This document shows positions 38,547 through 49,367 of a stretch of DNA of 64,000 nucleotides, piece after piece. Both the position numbers and the translations under genes were made by a program. Location: the NCBI GenBank assembly GCA_022641835.1, contig CP048722.1:1-64000 (forward strand), in the 5' to 3' direction. Within the stretch, counting starts at the first letter, position 1. The number at the start of each line of letters is the position of its first letter. The notes under the pieces are model-generated. The model ran no database searches. It worked only from the letters and a program-made list of their open reading frames with translations, and was not told where the DNA came from. The stretch is from Petasospora fabianii. Taxonomy: Eukaryota; Ascomycota; Saccharomycetes; Phaffomycetales; Wickerhamomycetaceae.

Positions 38547-40736
38547 TTACTTATCAAACGACAAATCACGTTTAGCCAATTCTTCCTCTTCCTTTTCAGC
38601 TTCAAGCTCTGCTTCCACAATCATATCCATCTTTTGGTCATTAACAGAAGATGCACTATCACCAGCTTCTTCATTCTTTGCTAAGAGCATATTCAGTGAA
38701 GAATGTGGATCAGCTCTTAACTCTTCGAATGAACCTGTTTCCACAACATAACCTTCTCTACCCAATACAATGACCCTTGTACTATGCTTAATAGTACTAA
38801 CACGATGTGCAATTGAAATTGTAGTCTTACCATCAATACATCTTTGATCCAAAGTCTCGGCAATTGTCTTTTCAGATTTTGAATCCAATGCACTAGTACT
38901 CTCATCTAATACCAAAATTTGTGGATCAAGTAATAAAGATCTTGCAAGGGCAATTCTTTGTCTTTGACCACCTGATAATTGTGTGCCTCTTGGTCCAACA
39001 ATAGTTTGTAAACCCTCAGGGAATTCAGATATAAAGATCTTGACATTAGCACGAGAAAGTGCAGAATCAAGTTCTTCATTTGTATAATTTCGAATACCAT
39101 ATGTTATATTCTCTAATATCGTTCCACTGAATAAAGCTGGTTCTTGTTGAACAACACCAATTTGCTTTCTAAATTGACGAAGATTAAAATCCTTAATGTT
39201 TATACCATTAAGACAAATCTCACCTTGAACAACATCATAAAATCTTAAGAACAGTGAAGTAATAGTGGACTTACCAGAACCTGATGGTCCAACAATACAA
39301 ACGTGTTCACCTGGTAAGATCTTAAATGAAAGATCATTAAAGATCTTAATGTTTGGTCTTGTTGGATATTCAAATCCAACATGACGGAATTCAATTGGTG
39401 CTTTGAAATCTGTAAAAGTTGGTTTGATTCCAATTGTTGAAGGGATTGCAGGTTTTCTATCATTTAATTCAAAGATTCTTGCAGCGGCACCAGCACCTTT
39501 CATCAATTCTGAATAGAAATTTGAAAGACCAAACATTGATGATCCCGTATAAACGGCATACATCATAAATGAGCTTAATTCACCAACTGTCAGGGCACCA
39601 TTATGAATCATTGAAGATCCCATACCAAGTAATGCAATAAGTCCCATATTTGCAAGAAATCCAGTTGTACCAAAGAATAACCCTGATGTAGTTGCCTCTT
39701 TAAACCCAATCTTAAAGACACTTCTCACGTTAGTAGCATATTTACCAACTTCCATTATTTCACCACCATATGCTTGAATAGTTCTTGTGGCATTCAATTG
39801 TTCCTCGGCGACTTTTGTTAAATCACCAATGGATTTTTGCAAATCTCTAGACAAATTTCTAATCCTTCTACCATATATGAAAGCCATAGCACCTAATGGT
39901 GGAGCTAATAAAAGCATCATTGAGGTCAATTTCCATGAAACAAGCATCATCATAGTGATACCGACACCACCACTTAACACAGCTCTAATACCATCACTAA
40001 TGTTTTGAGTAACAGATCTCGACACAATAGATGCATCAGATGATAACCTGGAAATCAAATCACCAACACGATTATTATCCAAGAATGCAGCATCTTGTTC
40101 TAAACTTGCCTTCAGAGTTCTTGTTCTTAATCTTGCAACGAGTTTTTCACCAACGGTTCTCAGGATAACAACACGCCCTGTGTTAGCAATAGCACCAATG
40201 ATGAACATTATACCAGTGATTCCAAGAAATGAATACATTGTTAGTTCATATCCAGCAATGTTGATTGTTTGAAGCTGTTCATTACCTGAATCGAGGAATT
40301 TACCAATGATCAAAGGGATCGACATTGAGATCGCAGAAGATACGGCAAGAAGACAAAGAGCAATTGTCATGGGTGTTGTTTCCGGTTTGGCTAATAAGAA
40401 GAGACGTTTAATATCACCAAATCCGGAAGCCTTAGAGTCATGTGGTGAGAGTTTTGATGTTGATGTTGATGTTGATGTTGATGTTGATGAGACTTCTTTA
40501 GTCGATTGTTGAGATTGACGGCGAATTATATCTGTATGGAAACTTCTATAACTCCTTAGTGATGATTGAACAATCCTGCTATGACCATGAATCTGATTAA
40601 CACTGTTAATTGGCCGTGTTAATGAACTTGTCAATCTATATGAAATGATTGGGGGGCGTAATGAACCCAACAACTCAACCCGTGGATTGAACCGAACATG
40701 CGGTAAAACACGGGATAAATGAAGAGTTGACCTCAT
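38547..40736 (-). CDS. MDL1: Mitochondrial ABC half-transporter Mdl1
   Basis: A 729-residue half-size ABCB transporter of the inner mitochondrial membrane; Mdl1 exports peptides generated by matrix proteolysis. The N terminus is Arg/Ser-rich without early acids, a mitochondrial presequence, followed by an (ST)n stretch (about 84-94). The membrane domain spans about 120-420 and shares the block VAEEQLNATRTIQAYGGE and the block ELMKGAGAAARIFELNDRKP with Saccharomyces Mdl1. The nucleotide-binding domain has Walker A GPSGSGKST, signature LSGGQRQRIALARSL, Walker B ILVLDES and the switch histidine in SIAHRVSTIKHSTRVIVLG. The D-loop neighbour is STSALDS. Start is the first ATG. Confidence 0.92.
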   Translation of the reverse strand: MRSTLHLSRVLPHVRFNPRVELLGSLRPPIISYRLTSSLTRPINSVNQIHGHSRIVQSSLRSYRSFHTDIIRRQSQQSTKEVSSTSTSTSTSTSKLSPHDSKASGFGDIKRLFLLAKPETTPMTIALCLLAVSSAISMSIPLIIGKFLDSGNEQLQTINIAGYELTMYSFLGITGIMFIIGAIANTGRVVILRTVGEKLVARLRTRTLKASLEQDAAFLDNNRVGDLISRLSSDASIVSRSVTQNISDGIRAVLSGGVGITMMMLVSWKLTSMMLLLAPPLGAMAFIYGRRIRNLSRDLQKSIGDLTKVAEEQLNATRTIQAYGGEIMEVGKYATNVRSVFKIGFKEATTSGLFFGTTGFLANMGLIALLGMGSSMIHNGALTVGELSSFMMYAVYTGSSMFGLSNFYSELMKGAGAAARIFELNDRKPAIPSTIGIKPTFTDFKAPIEFRHVGFEYPTRPNIKIFNDLSFKILPGEHVCIVGPSGSGKSTITSLFLRFYDVVQGEICLNGINIKDFNLRQFRKQIGVVQQEPALFSGTILENITYGIRNYTNEELDSALSRANVKIFISEFPEGLQTIVGPRGTQLSGGQRQRIALARSLLLDPQILVLDESTSALDSKSEKTIAETLDQRCIDGKTTISIAHRVSTIKHSTRVIVLGREGYVVETGSFEELRADPHSSLNMLLAKNEEAGDSASSVNDQKMDMIVEAELEAEKEEEELAKRDLSFDK
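40446..40490 (-). repeat. TTGATG hexamer run encoding (Ser-Thr)n in MDL1
   Basis: Tandem GTTGAT/GATGTT units on the plus strand encode alternating Ser and Thr just after the presequence of Mdl1. Confidence 0.8.
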
Positions 40737-40907
40737 TATGTTAAGCTGATCAATAACAATGTTAACCGCCCTGTGTTAATGATCTTATTCTTCAAATAAC
40801 TAAGAAGAAAGAGAGAAAAGAGATGATTTGGTTTAAGCTTAAGTTGAAACATCCGCGCGGCTAATTTGGAGAGAGAGAGATATTCCGAGGACGATACAAA
40901 AAACATG

Positions 40908-40961
40908 CACGTGACTGATGGGATGTAACCCTCGGTTATGGCTTGGGTGTCATGTCACGTG
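40908..40961. promoter_or_regulatory. Two CACGTG boxes in opposite orientation upstream of MDL1
   Basis: GCACGTGAC (core 40908-40913) and GTCACGTGC (core 40956-40961), 48 bp apart and mirror-image in their flanks. RTCACGTG is the Cbf1-type form. They lie about 170-225 bases upstream of the MDL1 start. Confidence 0.5.
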
Positions 40962-41917
40962 CCGATAACATAATATAAAAATAAAAAAAAAAAAAAAAAA
41001 CTATTATACTATACTTTGCTGATCAGTATTGATATTAGTCTTAATCTTGATCTCTCTGTTGATCTTATCCTTTGTTAGTGTTTAGTGTTTGTTAGTGTCT
41101 CTGTTGGTCTATGTTTGTTTGTGAAAGCATGTCTGTTTGATCTCTTATGTCCCTTATGTCATTGTATAATCAAGGGTATCTGGGCTTGAGTTGAATTCTG
41201 GGCATATTAGCTAATTAGGTTGATTAATTTAGTAATTTCTTACCATTAGCTTTATAGTATGGTGTCCTGGTATCAGAGAAAGTTAAAAGAACAGACGTTA
41301 TATCTCATCTTGATGATAGCCTAGGTAATACCATAGATAACATCAGAGCTCTACTGGAGCGATAAGCGAAGGAATACAAGATTACATTCCACATTCCACA
41401 TACATAGATGACCTTAAATGACCTGAATTTTGACTTTGTAGTTTGTCTGCTAGCTCTATGAAACTTTCCAAGACTTTACATTGCACCAAGAGAAAACACC
41501 AAGAAATGAGATTGACCATACGCCAAGAGCCTCCCGGTCATGATTGCTCCATCATAGTTAAGAGTTAAGAGCATACCAAGAGCAATTAAAGTAGCAAGTT
41601 AAGGAGAAAGGGTAATATGAGGGGTGTTAAACGGATTTGCCGGTTCGAAACAAGTTAAAAAAGTGTAAACAGCAAGGTGAGGTCACATTGTGGGGTCTGA
41701 CATTGAATAAGGAGCAACTTAGGAAGACGAGCATCTTTACCGGATTAGTGGTTTAACTCGGGGGCTTATAGTACTGATTTAATGTATTTTAACTATTATT
41801 TATAGACGAAATATTCATAATATCACCAGTATAAAGGTCTAAATGCTTAACTAGGGCCTTAATATTCCTATTAAACAAGAGCCGTCTCGACCGAAACTGC
41901 CCGTATAGTTGAATCCC

Positions 41918-41939
41918 TTTTTTTTTTTTTTTTTTTTTT
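41918..41939. repeat. T22 homopolymer
   Basis: Twenty-two T in a row upstream of the Caf120/Skg3-type gene, probably a nucleosome-excluding promoter tract. Confidence 0.85.
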
Positions 41940-42166
41940 ATGTTCGGCATTTTCTCTTATAAAAGCCTTTATAAGCACACATAGCCCACCTCTTGGAACT
42001 TATAAACACACCCGGAAAAGTTGATTGACTGTTGTTGATATCGGGCTTACACTCGTTTATATCTCTTTACTTCAACTCTGCTATCCATTGACGTGATTCT
42101 TTCCTTCATTCGTGTTTCAGGCTCCCATATACTTTGACGTCACTGAGATAAGCACATACTGATCTA

Positions 42167-44155
42167 ATGCCCATCAAGAATCTCTTTAGGCTTAAGAAGA
42201 AACAAGCTGGTTCCCCCGACTCACCGGGAAGTATCAATGGTCATGGTAATGGTAATGGTAATGGCAACTCCAATGGATTCCTCGGTAGTGCCTTAGGTAA
42301 TGGTTCCAGTTCCTTCTCCTCTTACACAACAGTTAATGGAAGCAATGCCGCAATACCATCATCAACTACAGAATCAACTACAGAAGTTTCTCCTCCACAG
42401 AGTAATGGACCTTCTGCAATGTCCTCATCGTCTTCACTTTATACAACTCCAGCTACTTTTGTCTCAACAGTCTCAGCCTCGGGCTCTAACCCAGTATATG
42501 AACAGTACATGCAACTCTCTAAGAAGCCGGACTTCCCTCAAGAACTTACACCAATTGTGACTCTCCTCAATTGTCATGCTGCTCGTATCTATGCAGAAGG
42601 TGAAATTTTGCTAAATACAGAGCACAATGGTACCGAAGAGAACGAAGATGATCTCTTTTTCGATCCAGCAGAGGCAACTCTTCGAGGTACAACTCTTTAT
42701 CTATCATCATCAACTACTCATAAACCCGTTACACTTGATCTTCTCGAAGCTACAATTCATATCCAGGAACAACATATGTCATTAGTTCTATCTACTACCC
42801 ATAGAGCTGCTCATCACCTTAAATTTCACAACTTGAAAGAGCTTCAAGGTTGGGTATCCACCATTATGCTCTCTGTCTACGAGTACACAAGACTATCTCT
42901 CTGTTATACAGCATCTCTCTTATCCTCTAAGGCTACTCATCTTAGTGATCTTCATGTTGTTATGAGTGAGCTCAAATTCACAAAGGAGGAATGGGTTGAC
43001 ATTAAGTTCTCTAAGGATGCCCAATGGCTTCGCTGTTATATGACTATCTCTCCAGGTAACAATAAGCACTCGGGTAATGTCAGTTTTTACTCTTCAAACA
43101 AGACAACAAAGAGAAATCTCATTTGTTCAGTGTCAACTATCAACAATTGTCATGCCGTTTACCCTTCAGTTGTGGAACTCATTGATAACTCGTCATTGAT
43201 CCGCTTACAAGGTGATATCACACTTTATGGATTAGGTGGTTCATCCCATAGCTCTTCAAACTCTGCTATCTCATCTCCAATAGCATCTCCAAACCTTAAC
43301 AATGCCTCATCACCACGGTTCTCTCAACAGCCACAGCAACAGCATCAGAAACATTCACGTCACACGTCGATAAACTCGATATCTTCGGCCATGTCATCTT
43401 CTTCAACCAAGTCTAACAAGGGTTATCCAGTTCACAATACTTCTCTTTACATCCTTCCTCAATCACATGGAGGTGTTGCTGGATATGAAACCATGATTCG
43501 TCTCTTGATCCCACTCTATGATGCTTTTAAACTTTATGGTCGTCCAAAGAAACTTGTAGCAGACAAGAGATCTTCATCATCTTTACTATTTGGTCTACCA
43601 TCTTTACCAAGGGTCAAGATCCTCACGACTTCGATGGCAAGATCACTCATTGAAGATAATTGGTCATTAGTGGTGTCTGATCCACTAATTTACTTCCCAT
43701 TGTTTGATACACAACTATCAGCTCTCTTTGCAGATGATGCTACATATTCCGGGTTTGGAGATCTAAGAGATTCGATTCAAAAGGCAAACATTGAACATCC
43801 TTACACTAGACGTATGTCCCTCGTGTCTCAATCAGATACACCACGCTATGTGCTCTCTCTTAACGATTTACCAGCAGGACTCTCTACTGAGGCTCTCAAT
43901 GGATTACAAACAGATGAGGATGTGGATGCAGTTGCAATGAGACTTAGGGCAACAAGTATCGGAAGTGGGTCTAATAGTATGGCACCTCCTTCAAGATTAA
44001 GATCTCCAAGTATTGGAAGTAATGGAAGAAATGTTAGTGGTGGTGGTGGTAATGGTAATGGTACCGGTCATAAAAGAACAACTTCAAGAGCTTCACAGCT
44101 AAGAGAAGAATCTTATACCAATTTGAACCATTTGATGTCCAACGCTGTTGCATAG
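42167..44155 (+). CDS. PH-domain protein of the Caf120/Skg3 family
   Basis: A 662-residue protein. After a Gly/Asn/Ser-rich leader comes the block NPVYEQYMQLSKKPDFPQELTPIVTLL (about 108-134) and a PH domain (about 135-235), the arrangement of Saccharomyces Caf120 and Skg3, bud-neck/CCR4-NOT-associated paralogues. Further conserved-looking parts are WVDIKFSKDAQWLRCYMTISP and the LYILPQSHGGVAGYETMIRLLIPLYDAFKLYGRP region (about 425-460). The rest is low-complexity Ser/Asn/Gly, with SPS and SxxS sites. It is shorter than the two Saccharomyces paralogues (about 1000), mainly at the C terminus. I am confident of the family, not of a one-to-one name. Confidence 0.75.
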   Translation: MPIKNLFRLKKKQAGSPDSPGSINGHGNGNGNGNSNGFLGSALGNGSSSFSSYTTVNGSNAAIPSSTTESTTEVSPPQSNGPSAMSSSSSLYTTPATFVSTVSASGSNPVYEQYMQLSKKPDFPQELTPIVTLLNCHAARIYAEGEILLNTEHNGTEENEDDLFFDPAEATLRGTTLYLSSSTTHKPVTLDLLEATIHIQEQHMSLVLSTTHRAAHHLKFHNLKELQGWVSTIMLSVYEYTRLSLCYTASLLSSKATHLSDLHVVMSELKFTKEEWVDIKFSKDAQWLRCYMTISPGNNKHSGNVSFYSSNKTTKRNLICSVSTINNCHAVYPSVVELIDNSSLIRLQGDITLYGLGGSSHSSSNSAISSPIASPNLNNASSPRFSQQPQQQHQKHSRHTSINSISSAMSSSSTKSNKGYPVHNTSLYILPQSHGGVAGYETMIRLLIPLYDAFKLYGRPKKLVADKRSSSSLLFGLPSLPRVKILTTSMARSLIEDNWSLVVSDPLIYFPLFDTQLSALFADDATYSGFGDLRDSIQKANIEHPYTRRMSLVSQSDTPRYVLSLNDLPAGLSTEALNGLQTDEDVDAVAMRLRATSIGSGSNSMAPPSRLRSPSIGSNGRNVSGGGGNGNGTGHKRTTSRASQLREESYTNLNHLMSNAVA

Positions 44156-44385
44156 AGAATATTTGTTTCATATACTATATATCTTATGACATATATATGA
44201 TTAGATTTATCCCTTCATTAATTGAATAGTAGATCATTAAGTGTGCTGAAATAATCGCTGAGCGCGCGTATATCTCAGTACTAAGAAACATAATAGTACC
44301 GTTAAGTATATGAATTAGCTCTCTTTGTCTTTCTCTCTCTCTTTCTCTATATCTCAGAGTTTCCAGCCCGAGCTCACCCACTAAG

Positions 44386-45378
44386 ATGAAGCTTTATCAG
44401 CTCATCACTGTTATCTCATTACTTGTGAGCCCAACTTTGGCGTCTCCAGGTGATAATCTTGACGAGTTTCAACACTGTCTCGAAGCTTGTGAATACTCTG
44501 TGTGTCATACACGTTCCACTTTCTACGAAAACAAGTTCCTCAGTTTACCATTCACAGATGCATCTCCATTTTTAAAGTACTTGTTGTTATGGGATTGTCC
44601 TTCAAACTGTGATTATCAATGCCAACAGATCATCACAGCGATTAGAGTACAACGTGGTGAAGAGGTTTATCAATTCCATGGTAAATGGCCATTCAAAAGA
44701 CTGTTAGCAACCCAGGAATTAGCATCAACTGTGTTCTCTATGCTTAATTTCATACCTCATTATCTCAATTTCTTCAAAGCTTGGTCATTGTATCAATCCT
44801 CTGTTGGATCTAAGAAGATCTTATATTGGAACGTTGTCATCATTGCCATTGTCACAATGTGTGCATGGACATTCAGTACGATATTCCATCTTAGAGATAC
44901 AATAGTCACTGAGAGATTAGACTATTTCTTTGCAGGTGCCACTGTGTTATCTGGATTCCATGGATTGCTTATCCGTGTCATGAGGTATGACCAAGATCAA
45001 ACAAGGAGAGTATGGGTAACTAGACTATGTGTATTGATGTATCTTTATCATTTCATAAGGTTGAATTATGATTGGTCTTACACTTATAACATGCAGGCAA
45101 ACATCACAGTGGCATTAGCTCAATATGGATTGCTTCTTGTGCTGAGTTATCAACATTATAAGAAGGCACCACAAAAGAGATCATTATGGATTAAACCTTT
45201 ATTACTCATTGCTAGTGTTGTGTTTGGTATGAGCTTTGAAGTATTCGATTTCATCAATTTGAATTGGCAAATTGATGCTCATGCTGTGTGGCATGCTACT
45301 ACTGTCATACCTGGGTTCTGGTTATATGAGTTTCTGTTTGAAGATATTGAGAGTCTTAATGATAAGTACTTAGATTAA
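44386..45378 (+). CDS. PER1: GPI-anchor phospholipase A2 Per1 (PGAP3)
   Basis: A 330-residue ER membrane protein that removes the sn-2 acyl chain of the GPI anchor so that it can be remodelled. A signal peptide (1 to about 19, LITVISLLVSPTLAS) precedes a lumenal Cys-rich domain with C31, C35, C40 and the pair at WDCPSNCDYQC. Seven hydrophobic segments follow. The CREST-superfamily catalytic residues are recognisable as the WTFSTIFHLRD block (H), DYFFAGATVLSGFHG (D) and DAHAVWHATT (two H). The start is the only sensible ATG because the signal peptide begins there. Confidence 0.93.
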   Translation: MKLYQLITVISLLVSPTLASPGDNLDEFQHCLEACEYSVCHTRSTFYENKFLSLPFTDASPFLKYLLLWDCPSNCDYQCQQIITAIRVQRGEEVYQFHGKWPFKRLLATQELASTVFSMLNFIPHYLNFFKAWSLYQSSVGSKKILYWNVVIIAIVTMCAWTFSTIFHLRDTIVTERLDYFFAGATVLSGFHGLLIRVMRYDQDQTRRVWVTRLCVLMYLYHFIRLNYDWSYTYNMQANITVALAQYGLLLVLSYQHYKKAPQKRSLWIKPLLLIASVVFGMSFEVFDFINLNWQIDAHAVWHATTVIPGFWLYEFLFEDIESLNDKYLD

Positions 45379-45432
45379 TAATGCATCTATTCAGTCATTA
45401 GCTTTATAACATATAAGTAGGGATAGTAAACA

Positions 45433-47094
45433 TCACAAATTCTTGAGAGTTGCTTCATGAGCAACTGGACCATCCAATATGTCCAAATCTTCCCTTGGGA
45501 AGATTCTTGGGAAGAACATAGCACCAATAACACTTAAGAGTAAAACCAATGGGAACCCAATAGCACCTTTACTTTGAACAATACCAAATTCTGCACCCCA
45601 ACCAATCAATGAAAACAAAAGGAATAGATAAAGGTTCTTCTTTGACACTAAGGTAAGGTCATTATCCTTATCATAACCTGATTGTCTAAATACAAACCTT
45701 AGACGATTGACAATAACATTTGAATGAAGACCAGTTGATCCCATAATGAAGAATAACCCAGCAAGAACACATTGTGGGATCAATCCAAGACAGATCAGCA
45801 AAGGTCTTGTCATCATACCAAGTAACATAAGCCCCTGGACAGTATTTGTGAATCTCTGTTCCACGGTACCAGTGATCTTACCTGTTTTATCCCTAACAAC
45901 TAAGGAATCTGTATGAAGTGGTGCCTGAGGGATGAGACCATTAGGGCATGGAATACCAAGTAACCCAGCGATACCTGTGACTATACCAAGAAGAAACAAG
46001 TCATAATGGAATGCAGCTGGCTTTTTAAGCTTATACTTAGAGTTCTGAGCCATTAGAGATGAAATGGAATGATCAAAATAGAATAGAATAGCAAGAATGA
46101 TTCCAAAGGGAAGGGCAAGAAACACTTGATGTACCGAGAGTCCCGTAACATCAATCCAATGATGTCTTGAAGTTGGATGGAAGGCCTTAGTGATTGGAAG
46201 TCTATCAAAAGTCACATCATCTAAGTATCCACCGAAATGAATGAATCCTGAAAAGAAAACCATACAAGCTGGAGTAGTATAATCAACAACAAATTGTCTC
46301 AAGGTTGGAGTCAGATACCTCGTTTCATTAAACGCATTACCAGCAAATCCAACAACACCCATCACAATAGCAATGATACAACTAGCAAATCCAGAAGCAC
46401 CATTATCATCTGGTGAGAACTGTCGTGTTAAGATCTGGATTCCCTTTTGCATATAAACGACATTGATGAAGAGACCAAAGATATCACATGGGAACTGTGT
46501 AGCATATTTAAGTGCACTAACACAATTTGTAATGGAGATAATGAAATGAACAATCATGCCCCATATACTAATCCAAAACATAAAGGGGAAATATGGGATA
46601 TCTTGAGGTTTAATGATCTCATATACTGTATAGTTAAAGATTGAGATTGGTCCCGTTACACCAACGATAGTTAATGGTTGACCACCAAAGATACCAAATA
46701 TGATACCAGCAATTGCAGATGCTAATAACACTTCATTAACACCATATGAATTCTCAGTCTTATCAAACATATCCTGGGCAAATGCAATAGCAGGGAAGAT
46801 ATTTGTAAAGAATGTAAGGATTGTAGACGGTATAACTCTATAGTTCCATGCATCGGTCCAATCGGAGACATACCAAGGTAATCGATCTCTTAGATCAGCA
46901 ATGATACCTTTAAACAAAACAATCTTAAACTTATTCTCCTTTGGTATTTGATCTTTCTCATCTTTTATCTTTGGATCTTGCTCAATGTCCATGTCCACGT
47001 GCTGTTGCGGCTGCTGTGAACTTGTAGATGGCTCTAAAACTTCTTCAAGTACCATTTCTTGTTGATGTTCTTCCGTAACGTCCTTCCTTCTCAT
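45433..47094 (-). CDS. BOR1: Boron/anion exporter Bor1
   Basis: A 553-residue SLC4-family transporter; Bor1 exports borate from the yeast cell and has also been linked to vacuolar protein storage. An acidic cytosolic N terminus (1 to about 55) precedes about 13 membrane segments. Family blocks include TNIFPAIAFAQDMFDKTENSYGVNE, FGGQPLTIVGVTGPISIFNYTVYEI and GIPCPNGLIPQAPLHTDSL with the following conserved VEQRFTN. Length is close to Saccharomyces Bor1 (576). Convergent with PER1, with about 50 bp between the stop codons. Confidence 0.93.
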   Translation of the reverse strand: MRRKDVTEEHQQEMVLEEVLEPSTSSQQPQQHVDMDIEQDPKIKDEKDQIPKENKFKIVLFKGIIADLRDRLPWYVSDWTDAWNYRVIPSTILTFFTNIFPAIAFAQDMFDKTENSYGVNEVLLASAIAGIIFGIFGGQPLTIVGVTGPISIFNYTVYEIIKPQDIPYFPFMFWISIWGMIVHFIISITNCVSALKYATQFPCDIFGLFINVVYMQKGIQILTRQFSPDDNGASGFASCIIAIVMGVVGFAGNAFNETRYLTPTLRQFVVDYTTPACMVFFSGFIHFGGYLDDVTFDRLPITKAFHPTSRHHWIDVTGLSVHQVFLALPFGIILAILFYFDHSISSLMAQNSKYKLKKPAAFHYDLFLLGIVTGIAGLLGIPCPNGLIPQAPLHTDSLVVRDKTGKITGTVEQRFTNTVQGLMLLGMMTRPLLICLGLIPQCVLAGLFFIMGSTGLHSNVIVNRLRFVFRQSGYDKDNDLTLVSKKNLYLFLLFSLIGWGAEFGIVQSKGAIGFPLVLLLSVIGAMFFPRIFPREDLDILDGPVAHEATLKNL

Positions 47095-47877
47095 AACATA
47101 GACTTAAGAGAGTATAGGAGAGTATAGGAGAGAGAATAAGGGAGATACAGAGACATTAAGATAGAGAGATATGAAGAGACTCAAGTCTTTTTTTCGCGTA
47201 GTAATAAAGTCCGCTATTCTTATCAACTCCGCATATTTATAAGTCCGATCATTTATATACTCTTTATACTCTTTATACTCTTTATATTCTTTCTTATATA
47301 TATACCTTATCATATGATCTCTCTTTAAATCAAATCTTATTATAATCAGGCTTTTAATGATGTATTTATAACAAGTTTTAAGAAAGACTGCGCCTTACAC
47401 CCGAACACCATATATACAAAACACCCTGACACCACTTGCTATTTTAATTAAGTCTTATAAATATGGTGTTTAATTAGATATAAAGTAGTTTGAATTAGTT
47501 CTTTAGTTGTTTTAAGGTATTCTATGAGGTGAGATTGCACTAGAAACTATTTTAATACTTTTTATTTTAGGAGTAATAGAGGTTTTCATTGAATTGTTTC
47601 TCTCTTTAATCTTCCAAAGAGATACATAAATTATATATAAATTATATATGAATTATATATAAATTATATTCAATCATATACATTCTCTTCTTTGTTATAT
47701 AAAGCATCATATTGGTCTATAATTCTTCTTTAAATCTTGTTAGGCAATCTATGTAGATAGCCATGTATAAGATCCATTATGCACAACTGCATACCCCAGC
47801 TTCAAGCATCCTACTCTATAAGTCCTTATCTTATGTTTTTTAACTCTATACAAGATTCCAGACCTTGAATAGTCTTA
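47095..47877. other. AT-rich intergenic region between BOR1 and MET2
   Basis: No gene seen. Very AT-rich, with GAGTATAG repeats near 47111-47130, CTTTATACT repeats near 47261-47288 and an AATTATATATAA repeat at about 47630-47670. Confidence 0.55.
47630..47670. repeat. AATTATATATA tandem repeat
   Basis: About three to four imperfect 13-bp units of AATTATATATAAA type in the BOR1-MET2 interval. Confidence 0.7.
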
Positions 47878-49257
47878 TCACCAATTTGTGACATCTTCAG
47901 CTTCACCAAAGACAGATTCTTTAACTTCACTAACTGGTTCCTCTTCCCATTCAATACCAGGAGCATTCATAATCTCAGGACATTTACCCTTGAGGAACCC
48001 AATGATAAGATCATTAATAGCTGCAAATTCTAACAAGAAGGCATCATGACCCTCGGGAGATTCAATTCTTTCCAATACTGCATTTGGCATATGTTCAGCA
48101 ATCGTTTCTTGTTCAGTATAAGTGAAGAGACCATCAGATGAGATACCGACGACAAGAGCCGGTTGATGAAGTGTAGAGAGGAGTGATTCAACGGTTCCTT
48201 CTCTATCACGAGATATGTCATGTGTATCAAGTTTTCTAGAGATGGAAATATAACAATTAGCATCAAATCTATCAATGAATTTTTGTCCTTGATAACGAAG
48301 ATAACTCTGTGCAGAGAAATATGTTTGATGATGCTTTCTTGGACGTGTAGATGATGCTGTAGAGGATAAAGAATCTTGAGATGTAGATCTTTCGGTGTTT
48401 GTATCTGGTGTCGAATGTTTACGACCTCTATGACCTTCATTATGAATAGCCCAATGCTCTTCTTTTGGTGTTGATGGAGTACGTTGAAGTGATGGAGGAT
48501 CAGTCTTACCTTGTAAAGACTTGATAAGATTTGGATTTTTTCTTCCAAATCTTTGTTCAAATGAGTTTCTTGAACGATAAGTCAATAAAGCAGACATTCT
48601 TGCAGCTCCTAAACCTGAAGCTGGTGGATCACTTGGATCATAATAACCATCATGATATTTTGGATCAGAATAGATACTTTGTCTTTGAGCTTCAGACCAA
48701 GAGATACACCAGGCAGAATGTCTAGCACTTGTAGCCAAGACAATGATGTTTTTAACATAATCTCCAAGGAAAGCCCATTCTAAAGTGAGCATACCTCCCA
48801 TAGAACCACCAATGCAAACGGCAACTTGCTTAACTCCAAGATCATCAAGAACAACCTTGTGAACTTTAACATCATCTCTCACTGTACAGAGTGGGAATTC
48901 AGGACCATATCTTTCACCTGTCTCTGGGTTTTTAGTCACTGGAGATGCAGAGCCGTATGGGGACCCCAAAGAGTTGAGACAAACGATAAAGAACTTCTTA
49001 GGATCAAAAGATCTTCCAGGTCCAAGAAGTGGACCCCACCAATCAGCAACATCAGATGAACCTGTAAAGGCATGACATATCAACATACAATTATCACCAC
49101 GTTCATTAAGTTTACCCCATGTCTTATATGCGACTGGAACCTCTGTCAAGACATCACCGGACTCGAGCTCAACTTCTGGAATGATTGCAATCCGTTGCTT
49201 ATTAACAAGCTTACAGAAGGGATTCTCCGGTTCAGAGTCTATATGCTTGAGAGCCAT
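47878..49257 (-). CDS. MET2: Homoserine O-acetyltransferase Met2
   Basis: First committed enzyme of methionine synthesis from homoserine: transfers acetyl from acetyl-CoA to homoserine. A 459-residue alpha/beta hydrolase. The nucleophile is S152 in the elbow GGSMGGM; the aspartate lies in VVGISSDGLFTY and the histidine in ESPEGHDAFL near the end. LICHAFTGSSDVADWWGPLLGPG forms the oxyanion and substrate region. A Ser/Thr/Pro-rich insertion of about 80 residues (about 255-335) before the cap helices is usual in yeast Met2. The start MALKHIDSEPENPF at 49257 fits the family; the frame extends 16 residues upstream without similarity. A TGTGGC core (49368-49373) upstream could be a Met31/32 site. 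Confidence 0.93.
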   Translation of the reverse strand: MALKHIDSEPENPFCKLVNKQRIAIIPEVELESGDVLTEVPVAYKTWGKLNERGDNCMLICHAFTGSSDVADWWGPLLGPGRSFDPKKFFIVCLNSLGSPYGSASPVTKNPETGERYGPEFPLCTVRDDVKVHKVVLDDLGVKQVAVCIGGSMGGMLTLEWAFLGDYVKNIIVLATSARHSAWCISWSEAQRQSIYSDPKYHDGYYDPSDPPASGLGAARMSALLTYRSRNSFEQRFGRKNPNLIKSLQGKTDPPSLQRTPSTPKEEHWAIHNEGHRGRKHSTPDTNTERSTSQDSLSSTASSTRPRKHHQTYFSAQSYLRYQGQKFIDRFDANCYISISRKLDTHDISRDREGTVESLLSTLHQPALVVGISSDGLFTYTEQETIAEHMPNAVLERIESPEGHDAFLLEFAAINDLIIGFLKGKCPEIMNAPGIEWEEEPVSEVKESVFGEAEDVTNW

Positions 49258-49367
49258 CTTTGATCGTGATTGTTGTAAGAGAGTTAATGGGAAAAGACTA
49301 CACAACTATGACTCAAATTCAAACTTTTACCGCTCGAGATGATGAGACATTACGACAAAATTGATAA

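Larger units (their letters stand above)
40737..42166. other. 1.4-kb divergent intergenic region, MDL1 and PH-protein gene
   Basis: No gene seen. It holds the CACGTG pair, an A18 tract (40983-41000), a TGTTTAGTG-rich stretch (about 41076-41130) and a T22 tract (41918-41939) about 230 bases before the PH-protein gene. Confidence 0.5.

Noticed and set aside
40908-41000. Cbf1-type GTCACGTG followed by an AT-rich run, like a point centromere (CDEI-CDEII).
   Set aside because: No CDEIII-like TTTCCGAA core follows at the right distance, and point centromeres are confined to Saccharomycetaceae. The two boxes are better read as promoter sites.
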